This document shows positions 43,572-54,400 of a stretch of 64,000 nt of DNA, piece by piece. Each line of letters starts with the position of its first letter. The stretch's first letter is position 1. The stretch is from Ancylostoma caninum (lineage: Eukaryota; Nematoda; Chromadorea; Rhabditida; Ancylostomatidae), in the NCBI GenBank assembly GCA_037903475.1, contig JBAJFG010000457.1, positions 1 to 64,000 on the forward strand. The letters run 5' to 3'. The notes below the pieces were generated by a model. That model did no database searches and was not told the DNA's origin. It was given only the letters and a program-made list of their open reading frames with translations. The translations under genes and the position numbers were made by a program.

Positions 43572-44087
43572 TCACTAATTGTTACTTGCCTGCTGTCTGT
43601 CGGGTCGTCTTATTCACGCTTAGCTCTGTTTCATCTCTTTCACGTCTTGTGTTCGCATATTAGTTGTTCATTGCCGGGTGTCTCTGCAACGTGCGGTCTC
43701 TGCGTCGTCCTCCCGTTCCTCCTCCGTTCCCGTTCTTCCCTAGGAGCGATGCCTGTTGTCTCGTTAGATCCTCACGTAGGTGCTTCACGTCTCTCTCACT
43801 TCGTCGTTCCGACTCTCCTCGCGCCGCTACTGGGCTGCTCCAGTCTAGTCTCTCCCTCGTCCCCACCCTGTCTCTTGACGTCCTACCACCGCGCTTTACT
43901 CGGCCAGTCCTGCCAAGTTCTCGTTCTGCAGCCGCTGAGTTGCCACCGTGTTCTCATGTTCTAGCGTTAATTCATTCTGACAGCCTATATTGTGATAATA
44001 TTGTTCATCTACTTGTCCCCCTTTTTTGCAGAAGAAAAGGTGATGCATAAGACAAAGCTTTAAATGAAGTACCAATGCCATGCACTT
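43572..44087 (+). other. pde-4: pde-4 3' UTR
   Basis: CT-rich, CG-containing sequence between the stop and the polyadenylation signals. The C-rich composition around 43680-43960 gives long spurious frames on both strands. A strong acceptor (CCCCTTTTTTGCAG) at 44018-44031 suggests that part of it can be spliced out. Confidence 0.55.
44032..44063 (+). CDS. pde-4: Possible alternative last exon of pde-4
   Basis: If the GTGAGT donor inside exon 13 (43510) is used with the acceptor ending at 44031, the frame continues as LEEN, then QEKVMHKTKL and a TAA at 44061-44063, shortly before the polyA signals. This would remove the conserved EWYQSRIP end. It could equally be the second part of a 3' UTR. 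Inferred from splice signals only. Confidence 0.25.
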
Positions 44088-44108
44088 AATAAATTTCTAT
44101 CAAATAAA
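44088..44108 (+). terminator. pde-4: Polyadenylation signals of pde-4 (two AATAAA)
   Basis: AATAAA occurs at 44088-44093 and 44103-44108, about 520 bp after the stop codon, the first good signals downstream of it. Confidence 0.65.
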
Positions 44109-44385
44109 GTTTTATGTGAAATGTGTTACTGCTTGAACATCTCTTACAAACGAATTCTCACGCGGTGTTACGATTCTCTTACGATGTTATGAAAATGAGC
44201 ACGAGCTTTCAAAACTTAAAAGCGAGAGTTTCGTCGTCAGTTTTCTTTCATTTTTCACTGCAGATGGGACCATTGCAATGAGGGATCCACGAAAAAAAGC
44301 AATAACGGAGTCAAAGAAAATTCTAGTCTGAAGTAAGCTTCAGAAGTTGCTTGATCGAAGCTATCTTTAGGAAATTTCAGAAATA

Positions 44386-44910
44386 CAGGGTGGGCCAGAA
44401 ATACGATAACACGAAAAAATGTACACCAAAAAAGAATTTACATGCGATCTGGGACATAGTTGCTTAATTTATGCTTAATAAGTCATATGTAAAATACGGC
44501 AACCCTTCACCTTGGGCTATCTCCTATCACCTCCGAGACAAGGCCCAAGATGCTGAGTGAAGTCGCACACGCGCAAGTGGTTGCGGTTAAGGTCATCCAA
44601 CATTTTTCGAAATGCTTGGCCAATTAATATAAATTCCAAAGAGGTTTTGGAGAAGCTCAGGACTTCGGTATCGCCAAAGCTTTCTAACCCTACTCTTTGA
44701 GACCCAAGCAAGTGGATGGTCATTCGATGAAACCAGTAAGCACTAAAATATATTTTTTAACTGAACCCGAACTAAACATGACTTGTGGGCCGCATCAGTG
44801 TTTCGGGTAAAACATTGTTAGGTGACATCTCAACTGAGTTTAACTTCAAAGCAAAACAACACTCTTCAGAGTAGAAAGAAGCGTTGTTACCGTATTTTTG
44901 GCCCACCCCA
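44386..44910. mobile_element. 525-bp TIR element, TA target duplication (GGGTGGGCCAAAAATACGGTAAC family)
   Basis: The left end CAGGGTGGGCCAGAAATACG and the right end, inverted (GGGGTGGGCCAAAAATACGG), match over about 25 bp. TA is present at 44384-44385 and 44911-44912. A 68-codon minus-strand frame inside is not recognisable as transposase. A second copy starts at 63853. Confidence 0.65.
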
Positions 44911-44962
44911 TAGGTAATAGTTCTATGAAACCCGATAGGATCACATAACTCGATATAAGGTA

Positions 44963-45283
44963 GCCGCTATACTCCTCGAGGAGTATAGCACCTTGCGTCG
45001 CCGTCGCTGGCGACGGCGGCCGCCAATGTTGGCACCCCTCACAATCGATACGCACCGGCGCCGCAGTCGCCAACATTGGCGGCCGCCGATCGTCAATGTT
45101 GGCGACCAATCGATACGCACCGACGTCACAGTCGCCAACATTGGCGGCCGCCGATGTGGGCGCTCGCCAGTCGCCGGCGACGGCGGCCGCCGCCGCCGCT
45201 CCGCCCACAATCGATGCGTATCGGCCTCACAGTCGCCGGCGACGGCGACGCAAGGTGCTACAGTCCTCGAGGACTATAGCGGC
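44963..45283. mobile_element. Extremely GC-rich 321-bp palindromic element with TIRs of about 45 bp
   Basis: The ends GCCGCTATACTCCTCGAGGA and (inverted) GCCGCTATAGTCCTCGAGGA continue into CACCTTGCGTCGCCGTCGC. The interior has about three diverged direct units starting with CAATCGAT (45042, 45107, 45208), two of which include CAGTCGCCAACATTGGCGGC. The composition contrasts strongly with the flanks. No clear target duplication. Confidence 0.65.
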
Positions 45284-45674
45284 AGTGTAAATGCAGTGCT
45301 AGAAGCTTCCGATTTAGGAAAATATGCAGTTCTACCATGATCGACATATACAGAGTCTGTTACAATACATCTAATTCCGGTCGCTGATCGCTCCTTTTTC
45401 CAAACATCAGAAGGTGAGCATTACCTAACAATTCATTTATCGGTAAGTGAGCTCTTTCAAATGCTGTGACCAATTCGGCATAGATTTGCAACAACACGTT
45501 GACTGGAATGAAAAAAGCAGCGCGAATACTTCACCTCAGTGATAAGAATTGGGTCATTAAAGGCAGAGGCCCACCTCATACCCGTGTTTAAGCATTATCC
45601 ATTAACATATTCCAAACCTTCTCGATGCGCTGATCCCGGCAATGTGCATGAAATGTCCCAAAGTGACCTCTAAA

Positions 45675-45930
45675 TCCGTTTTTCGGGACGGGGCTTGTAA
45701 CAGTTTGCTGAAGCAAATTCACATGCAAAGACGCGTATCACCGTTGATCTTATCGATCGGACAGGTCAAAACGTGTTCACCCGACGTTGCTGCTTTGGCT
45801 GACAGCCAGCACACCTTGGAGCGAACCCCGCCCCTGCTCCAAGAAGCGGTAACTTTGACCCTGCAAAAACGGGGTTTTCGTCACTCATGTGACTTTTGGT
45901 GTACACTACTGGAACCAGCGTGCTGAGGAC
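45675..45930 (+). repeat. Dispersed repeat, copy A (partner 62805-63060)
   Basis: Starts TTTTCGGGACGGGGCTTGTA; shares GTTGATCTTATCGATCGGAC, then ACGTGTT, then CAGCCAGCAC, and AACGGGGTTTTCGTC-type words with the second copy in the same order. It probably belongs to a transposon family; ends and type are unknown. Confidence 0.5.
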
Positions 45931-46289
45931 ATCAAGAATCTGCTGATACCTGCAACAGGCAAAACGAGATGAATCCCTTCTTTTACGTTTACTGGATAAG
46001 AACAAACAAAATGACTAGCAAATACATGGCTTCATTCTTCACGAGAATCGGGGTTGTTTTTGAAGATAACAACTGCGAACATTCAGCACACTGCGGGCCA
46101 AACACATTTTTCCATGGGTGGCCAATTAATGGTTGCGCTCCAGTTGGCCCATCTGATTCGTTTTTTTTTTGTACTTAGTAATGTAGTTCTGGAAAAGGAC
46201 CGACCGAAAAGTGCATTTTCCGACATAAAGGCACAACGTGGTGTACAACAATGGCGATCACATGGCCATATAGTGGCGAAAGGTCGTGA

Positions 46290-46500
46290 ATCAGAGATGA
46301 GCGGAATTCCGGTTTGCGGAAGTCGGAAGTTCCTGTATTCTTGCCTCATGCGAGCTTCTGCCTTCTGGATTTCTGGACGATTGGCACTCGTTGAGTCACG
46401 CCAGCTCAGACGTGCTGTATTCGTTGCTCCAAATTTCGCCAGATTTCGAACTTCCCCCAAGTTCCGACTTCCGGTCTCATGCAGTACTTCCGCTCATCCC
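46290..46500. repeat. Dispersed repeat, copy 2 (partner at 35670-35885)
   Basis: Same order of words as the copy in pde-4 intron 10: GGAATTCCGGTTTGCGGAAG, CTTCTGGATTTCTGG, GTTCCGACTTCCGGTCTCAT. Confidence 0.4.
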
Positions 46501-47291
46501 TGGTCGTGATGCATCATGTGCATCACGCAATCCGCATTGAGTTAAACAGCTCTCTGTTGCATCAGATTCACACTATAGTGAGAAAGTTTCAACTTCAAGG
46601 TAGACTGAATGATGTAAAAAGGCTTCGAGGGAACCTCAACACAATTTGCTACGGAAACGTTGGAAAAAAAAACACTAGTCAGCTATCGACAATGTCGGAT
46701 TCCGGTATCCAAGTCGCACGCGATATTTACGAGAAGCTTTTTACCCGCTGCCGCAGTCGGCTCTGATGAGGCGAAAACGAACATGGGCTCGCCGACTCAC
46801 ATTAGCTCAAAGCTCCAATGAAGCGGGTCTTGACGTTATTTCTCCTCCATTTTCACGTGAGATGAGTGAAAGCAATAGAGGAACCACAAAAAAGCGTTGA
46901 TAAGTGTCGAAGAAAATTCTGGACGGGTTGAGATGAGCGCTTAAGAAGTCGTTTGATTGAAGCAGTCGTTGGGAAATATCAAAGTAAATAATAACTTAGT
47001 GGAACAGATATCGGCAGTAGAGGACTTTGGTTTGTTTGCGTCTCGTTTTCCAACTATATACTCTGTTCTCGCTAAGAAAATGAGTGGCGAAGTTCAACGA
47101 AGTTACTTTAAGGAATTAATGAAAAGTAAATGTATATCGATCCACTTCCAATGTTCATTCTCAGCTGTTCTCAGTTCCTCCAGTTTTGCAAGTAGACATT
47201 GTGATAGCCCGGTTGCTGGGAAAAAGTGCCCTACAAAGGAATGGAAGAACTATCGAAAGTTAACTATCGAAATCGAATGGAAGAACTATCG

Positions 47292-47773
47292 AAAGTTCTT
47301 ACGCGCAATCGGCGGAAAATTTTCGAGTGCTCCCAGCATGCGGAGCGTGCGCGGCGCGGCCCTCTTGTGGCAGCGGTCCCCAGTCGTTCGCCAGATTTTT
47401 GGCCCAAGTGAGTGTTTTCCCTTCATTTTTTTTTGGTTGAAGTTTATCTGAAGGTGTGAGGCCTGTGGCTGACTGATGTCGACCGGACGGCCCCGCATGC
47501 CTCATAAAAGCAATAAAAACAGGCATTTGGGGTATGCATGGGGAAAACGTGCAAAATATGAGGCATGCAGGGTCGCCCGGTCGATATCGGTCAGCCACAG
47601 GCCTCACAGCTTCAGATAAACTTCAATCAAAGGAAAAAATAAAGGAAAAACACTCACCTGGGCCAAAAATCTGGCGAACGACTGGGGACCGCTGCCACAA
47701 GAGGGCCGCGCCGCGCACGCTCCGCACGCTGAGAGCACTCGAAAATTTTCCGCCGATTGCGCGTAAGAACTTT
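47292..47773. mobile_element. 482-bp foldback element with arms of about 200 bp
   Basis: AAAGTTCTTACGCGCAATCG at the left and its complement at the right open two long inverted arms that also share CGAGTGCTC, GGCGCGGCCCTCTTGTGGCA and AGGCCTGTGGCTGACTGAT-like blocks. A short direct repeat (GGAAGAACTATCGAAAGTT) precedes the left end. No coding content; target duplication unclear. Confidence 0.65.
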
Positions 47774-50035
47774 ATTTACATAGCTGATACCATCATCACT
47801 TCGCGTAAGGTCACGTGATTTAGGAGGGCTGGTAGAATTTTACTGTTTTGTGGTGATTCTGGCCTAGTATAGATAAGGCTTACAGCTGCTGCACGAAAAC
47901 AAACAGCTGAATGCTTCTATCACCATAAAAGTCCCCGAAAATGCTGGATAGCATAGTTTATGAGCGGTATTCTATTACTCTGTATTTTGGCATCCTACCC
48001 TTGTGTGGAAAGTAGTACCACTTTATTGAAAATGGTCCTACTGACAAGTCACATAAATAGTATCATAATACAATGAACATGCACAAAAATATTATACAAA
48101 ACTATTCATGGGTCGCTAAAATCCTCGCATATCCATGAAAAAAGGCAACATACGCATTTATGTACGTACATACATGCATGGTCAAGGCGCATAATTTCCA
48201 GAACTTATTAGGTGTTGGAGTAAGAACAACAAGAGATCGTTGGAGAACCTCGGATGGAGGGCCAGATGTTGAAAGCCAGATGACGATCTGCCCTCATACC
48301 GAGGTCCGGAAGGCGATCTTTGGGCGCGGAACCGAAGCCAAAAAGGGTCGAAGCGATGGATTTGGAGCGTTTCTTCGGAGCAATGTGGTGATACCTCGTT
48401 GGGGTTTGGAGGAAAAACCTATCGATGAGAGCCGCTCGTAAACTCAAAAGTAGTAGCAGGTGCTTGAGCAAAAGATGGTGGACAATACAAGCTAGAGTTG
48501 TGATGTCCCATCCTCAATGAGCACAACAAATTTCGCTGACAATCCACTCCACACGCAGGTTCCTCAACTCGGAATGCATTCCTGCAAAGGTGGCATTCAA
48601 CAGAACTCGATGTGTAGAAGAAAAGTCGGAGCAGCCGCTCACCTAAAGAATCTCTGCGCCATTTTTTCATTGCTGACTATGGAGTCCACCAGTTTGTTCC
48701 AGCTTCGAGGCGACAGGTCTCGTAAACCATACTCCTTCTTAAAACTATATCATTAACAGGGCGACCACAAAACTTTTTCGAGAGAATTCTATGTAACCTT
48801 CGCTGAGTACAGCAGTTTCCACACCGGTGGGCTTTCGCTGTTGGTTTCGTCAAGATCCGCGTAGTAGTTTTCGATATCCAAGACTTTCTGGAACTCTTTT
48901 TTAGAGAATACTAGGGATTACAAGCAGATGTTAAAAGCAGCACGCCTGCAAAATTCCAGAGGAGCGGAAAAGTAAGAGATGAAAGTTGGAGAAATGATGG
49001 ACAGGAAAGGAAGAGTTGATCACCACTTTTATTATGTACAGAAAAAGTCCTAGCCAAAAACATTTAAAATAAAATTTGAAAGAACTGGTAGCAAATATCT
49101 GTCCATAGCTTAGTTTATTTATTTATTTGTTACACTCTAACGGGTGTGCCGTGTAATATCCTACGAGCATATAGACAAGAAACAACGAACAAAGGACCAT
49201 AATATCAAATTAGAAATCCAGAACTCAAACTACTCAACTAGCATCATGATTTTTTGGCCCAGGTGACTGTAACCTTAGTTTCAAACTCAATTCCAAGCTG
49301 ATGATGGGAAAGTTGACTAGCTAGTGCAAAGCCTGTTCAGGAAAGGAAGTGTAACTAAGCAGAAATTTCTAGTTGCAAACACAAGTAGTTTTTCTGAGTT
49401 TTTCAAATGATTTTTTAAATCAAATTCGATTTCTCTCCTGGTATAGTTCTCCTGGCGCACGCTGCATATGTTCGCGTGTTTTGGAGGTTCTGCTAATAAA
49501 ATTTCAACCGCGGAAGTAAATCCACCCATTACACCACTGGATATGTTTACCCAGTGGATTGCCAGTGGACAACGATCAATCTTCAAATTCGTCTTCAGTT
49601 CGTATTGTTTCTCGCCAAAACTTGTCATTCGCTCCACGGAGTGAACAAGTGAACGGATAATTCACATTTAAAAGGAGAATCTGTGAGGAGTCACAGGAAT
49701 GTTAACATAACCGCTGCTTTTTTCTCTCGTGGCCGAACACTTGGTGCGGGCCATGGTGTCGCACAACTAATCTGGGAATGATTTGTGGTGTTGGTTTTGT
49801 ACAATCACCTTCCCAACTAAACACGAGCGCTCTTTGATGTTGACATTCTTGTGAACGTGCCATTTGTGAGGTGGTGTCTTCCAAGAACTGTTGGGAAATC
49901 GGAAGTCATTCGTTTATTTCTTGACACTTTAATTTACCACGTGGCCTACCACAGTTTTTTGCAGGACAGGTGACAAAGCCATGGTGAGTTCTTACCGCGT
50001 CGAAAACTCCGCACTGTAAATTTGTTTACAGTAAA

Positions 50036-50110
50036 AAAAAAGGCTGTTGGCTACTTGCACATTTGACCGCGGGAACAGCGGCCAAATTTGCAAGTTACCA
50101 GCAGCTTTTT
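50036..50110. repeat. 75-bp imperfect palindrome
   Basis: AAAAAGGCTGTTGGCTACTT pairs with AAGTTACCAGCAGCTTTTT around a GACCGCGGGAACAGCGG loop. Possibly a tiny MITE; no target duplication noted. Confidence 0.45.
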
Positions 50111-50359
50111 TAAAACTCTAAACAAGCGGTTAGCTGCCTTCCTTAGGCTCTTTCAAGAATTTCGCCTTTATTGAGCACTCAGTCGTTCTGCTCCTTTTGA
50201 GATTGCTTGAAAAAAATTCGTTTACCCAAAGGATCTACTCTAATTTTTACCTTTTTTTTTGCATATCAAAGTGGGTGAACAATTGAGCGAACCGTTTTTG
50301 CCAGCGATGTACATAATAATGATTGGCCTTCACTGTTCGTACATACTATACATGTGACC

Positions 50360-51030
50360 GAATCGAATATATTTGAAGGAATTTTCGAATAGTTCATCCG
50401 TTCTATTTTTCAAAGAGTGAGCATATTCGAACTATTCGCTCATTCGAGTTGTTCATAATTAGAGTTATTCGAATAATTCGTTCATTCGGGTGTCCAGAGA
50501 AACTAATATCCGATCAAATCGTTCATTCGACTGTTTGAAGGATGGTAAACCCGAAATATTCGCTTACTCGGCTTGAGAACACTTGATATTCGAATAATGA
50601 TGGTGTGATGGTTATTATAGAAAGCCCACTAACAAGGTCATGCCTCAAAGGCTCGCTGCCATCCCCAACAAATCCCGCAAATCGCCTGCGGAGATCCTGA
50701 TATGTCCCGAGGCCGATCTTTATGGGTGCGAATGATAAAGTTTGATAATGGCGGAGAGGAGCGAAAACATTGAAGGCTGTAGGGTTGGAATAGTATTGGG
50801 CCAAACATTCGATTCGAATTATTCATTCATCCGTAGGTTGGTTTCAAAAGTCGGTTATTTGAATGACTCATTCATTCGGGTAGCCAAGAAAGTCCTACAT
50901 TCGAATAATTCGTTCATTCGCACATCTCGAAAAACACTTTTTTCGAATTATTCAAGTGTTCGAATACTTCAAAAAGCTCCACACACGGACTATTCAAAAA
51001 TCGAATATTTCGAAAATCGTTGAATATTTT
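50360..51030. repeat. AATTCG-family repeat, copy 2 (largest)
   Basis: Many copies of ATTCGAATAATTCGTTCATT-like words in both orientations, in two blocks (about 50360-50595 and 50805-51030) around a unique GC-richer segment. Same family as 25795-26035. Confidence 0.55.
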
Positions 51031-51324
51031 AATGTATAGTACATACGTACGTACCCCACTGCCCTCAATAAGAGAACGACGAACGACCTTTTTCTTCGTC
51101 ATAGATTGCAGCACCTTCTTTTAATGTTTAGTGTTCGTAGATCTGATCAGGGACTTCCATTTTGGTCTTCTTGTTTTTTGTTTGTGGCGTATTGCAATGC
51201 ATTAGTAGATAAAATCCGTAAATATACACATACATAAATACATAGATAGATGGATAAAGAAATAATAACAAAGTAAGCTGATCATTAGCAAGATATATTT
51301 CCTAAAGCCAAAGATTGGACTCAC

Positions 51325-51411
51325 AAAGTGGTCAGTGAAGTCGATGTCATAGATACGGTAAGCTGGGTTCATATCAGAGAATGTCGTTGCACTCGGAGCA
51401 GCGTACAAAAC
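51325..51411 (-). CDS. Acid sphingomyelinase exon 13 (last one recognised)
   Basis: [20 protein letters not shown], then YDIDFTDHF, matching the APSATT...PAYRIY stretch of the family. Donor TTT|GTGAGT (phase 0) implies at least one more exon towards lower coordinates, not found. Confidence 0.9.
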
Positions 51412-54400
51412 CTAAACTTGAAGAATATACAGTGATCAGCAGTTCAATCGTCTAAAATGATCTTCGCTCACCCCAGTGGGTTCCGACGAGGTGTTGTGCA
51501 TATCTTCATAAAATATAGTGAAGTAGTCGGCGTGAATATGACCAAAGAATTGCGCTTGCACGGTGTCCGAGAACCTGGATGCTTTTGAACCCGGATGATA
51601 TTTCCTAGAAGTGGGATGAAGCTACCTCTGTATGATTCGGTAATAGTTGCGAGCCCATCCTTCCAAACACTCCCCATCCCCAGGCGGGATGTGTGACAGC
51701 ACGTGCACAGAGTCGCCTGATAGCTCTGCCTGGAAGAGAATACTCCTTAAAAGGAAAAAAATCGAGCTGACACAAGCTCACTTGCCTTGAATAACTCGGT
51801 AGCGAACCAAGACATTGTTCCATCGGGGTCGCTTTGGTTTAAGTACAGGAAACTGAAGTTATATCCCTTTAATTGTCACTAGGAATTTCAAAAAAAATGG
51901 AAGGAACCCCACAAGTTCGTGGTTTCGCAGAATCCAGAGTTGAGCGAAATCAGGCGTAGGCCATCAGCCACCTTTACTGAGTAGGATCCACGGCTGAAAT
52001 GCTGCTGTGTAAGGCAAAGGAAGAGTCAGGCCATAGTATTCAGACCAGAAATTCACTAGAGCACAGTCTTCGCCGAGTCGGAGGTGAGCCACGGTTTGCT
52101 CATGTTCACGAATTCGTTGTACAGCCATATCGGCCAAAAACGTTCCTCCACAAAGTGCGGAGCGAAGCTGAATACCGCAATAATAGTGCAGACACTCATT
52201 GAACGTTGAAGTCTGTTAGGCTCAGCTAACCTATTCACAGGTACTCCTTCGTGGTTTCCGATAGCCCAGTAGGTGGGAGTGGTGGGGAAATAGCGACGAA
52301 CCAGTGAGCTGAGGTTCCTCAGCGTCGCCACATGTTCGTCCACGGTGTAGGACCAGTCGAAGTGGTTGATGAAGTCGCCGGACAACATAATGTAGTCGAT
52401 CTGGAGTCGTTGTTACCATAAGTACTGTACTCACTTCATAGACACCTTGGACTTCCATCATTGGCATCTCAATTGAGAGTTTTGTAAAGTTTTGTTTCGA
52501 CAAATCGTTATTCTACTCCACCTACTAGACGAATGGCCGTAACTTGCAGATGAGTTAACTCGTTAGCCACTAGTTCCAGAAAGGTTACGAGCTTCCTGCT
52601 CAGGTAAAACGTGAAGATGATGCAAAATATATCATACATAGATGTGTAGCGTTGTTATGTTGGAGCAAACCATTAATAAGTCTCAGCTCGATCCAAACGT
52701 TTTGAATCATCGAATTTTAAATTTAACAATCATAAAATTATTGTTTATGGATGAAACTTGACCTGCCAATTTGCGTAGTTGTGGAGAAGTAGATCTTCCT
52801 AACACATGCCAGAGAGCTAGAATCCAAGAACAAGAACTTCTGGACCGAAAAATAAATATTTTTGCAAGCTATGGTTAAGCTTCATCCAAGCATAGGTTTA
52901 ATTACTCAAATTTTAGCACAGTCACTCACAGTGGGTTTCGCAAATCTCTCCGAAACGGGATCCTGGGCCGAACTTGCGTGGACTTGGCTCTCCCTCCCAC
53001 GCAAGTTCGGCCCACGATCCCGTTCTTGGTGCGTCTGCTCCAACCGCCACGGTCTTATCAACAAGTGTGCTCTCGACATGTGCCGGAGGTGCTTCCGAAA
53101 TTACGCCAAACATATCGGATTCAAGAAGCTTGATTGATCAGAAGAATTGTTGGTCGCACATACGTATGCTGTTGTTTTCCCTTTTTCATTGAATCCGAAT
53201 AAATTGCTACGGAAAAAGTTTGACATGTGGCAAAGCACTCACCTCATGTGTAGCGTTGATGTGTTCCAACATATTCTTGAACGTCCAGTAAGGAATGTCA
53301 CACTTTCCCACGGTTCCCCAATATCCGGCGGCTTTCCTAGGTGACTCTGGAAATGGTTTGTTGCTTCAATATCCACCAGAACACGTAAATGGATGTGGAG
53401 GTCTGGTAAGTGATTAATTGTTTTATTTATGTCATATTTATATATTTTATTACGTTGTATTTTTATGTTTATTTATTTATGTTATATTTATATATTATAT
53501 TTATTTATTTAAGCGCTGTTCATGATCTCTAAGATATTAGTATGTAGGACAACTAAGTTAATGGGCTAATAGAATATTCCTATTCATTTTACAAAGCGAT
53601 TTCGAAAATTCCCCCCCCCCACTCCGCGCGTCCGAAACTGCATCTCAATAATATCAGCTGACAAGTATCAACGTCGAGGAATCGATGTCCAAATACGTAT
53701 GTATCTCCATGATTTTTTAAGTAAATGATGGGATAGATGTATATATTATTCATTGTGCATGGAATACGTTCCCCATGTAAGGGGATAAATAAAATGTGTT
53801 GATATGGCCAGAGAATCATGTACGATCAATAGTAACTTAGATTTTGATATAGCTTTATTTCGTCAATCATAAGATTGAATGAAGGAGTCTGTTATAGAAC
53901 ACTGATTGACATCGACTGAAATTACGTCGTAAGGGGTAGACATGTATGGATAAAGTTTTTCCCTCAGGATGTGCTGTGAATTACCTCCCAAGGATCGGAG
54001 ATGAGAACCAGCGAACCTACGGGCGGATATTAGCTGGTGTAGGCCCCAAATGCAGTAGCTAAACAGCACATCCAAGGGGAAAAGATCTTTTTAGCATCTG
54101 TAGAAATAAAACGGTTGGACTTCGCAAATGAACATGTGGAAAGGATATAAAGGATATGGAAAGGGTAATTGAGTAACCTACGAGCTTCCTCTCTGCAGCA
54201 AACGGGTAAATCGCAGTCAGCCTCCGATCCGGGCCTATATTCAAAGTCCACATGTAGGTCTGTGAGCTGCAGGACTCTCAGGTTCCGATTCCGACCATTT
54301 TTTGAGTGTGTGTCTGAAATACGAACGAGCGATTGAGGTCAGAAGTGCTTCACTGAGAATATCTACGCTTGAATCTCCTCTTCTCGATTCTCTTCTTCAT

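Larger units (their letters stand above)
45284..47291. other. Intergenic stretch with dispersed repeats
   Basis: Holds the repeat at 45675-45930 (partner at 62805-63060) and the repeat at about 46290-46500 (partner at 35670-35885). The open frames at 46083-46460 and 46957-47451 overlap these repeats. No gene recognised. Confidence 0.45.
47774..51324. other. Intergenic stretch between the foldback element and the sphingomyelinase gene
   Basis: No gene is firmly recognised. Frames at 48160-48760 on both strands and 49317-49637 on the minus strand show no family I know. The AATTCG-type repeat fills about 50360-51030, and a small inverted repeat lies at 50036-50110. The missing C-terminal exon(s) of the sphingomyelinase gene might lie here but were not identified. 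Confidence 0.4.

Noticed and set aside
43647..44050. Frames of 105-128 codons in the pde-4 3' UTR
   Set aside because: Leu/Pro/Ser-rich translations of CT-rich UTR, no conservation signals, beyond the pde-4 stop.
44517..44723. 68-codon minus-strand frame within the 525-bp TIR element
   Set aside because: No catalytic motif of a transposase; too short; likely chance.
46083..46460. 125-codon minus-strand frame
   Set aside because: Overlaps a dispersed repeat also found in pde-4 intron 10; no domain.
48160..48760. Overlapping frames on both strands, possible retrotransposon fragment
   Set aside because: I tried to fit it to RTE-type endonuclease or reverse transcriptase in all minus-strand frames and found no convincing motif.
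49702..49790. Minus-strand ATG followed by MARTK, as in histone H3
   Set aside because: Only the first five residues match; the following codons diverge at once and a histone body is absent.
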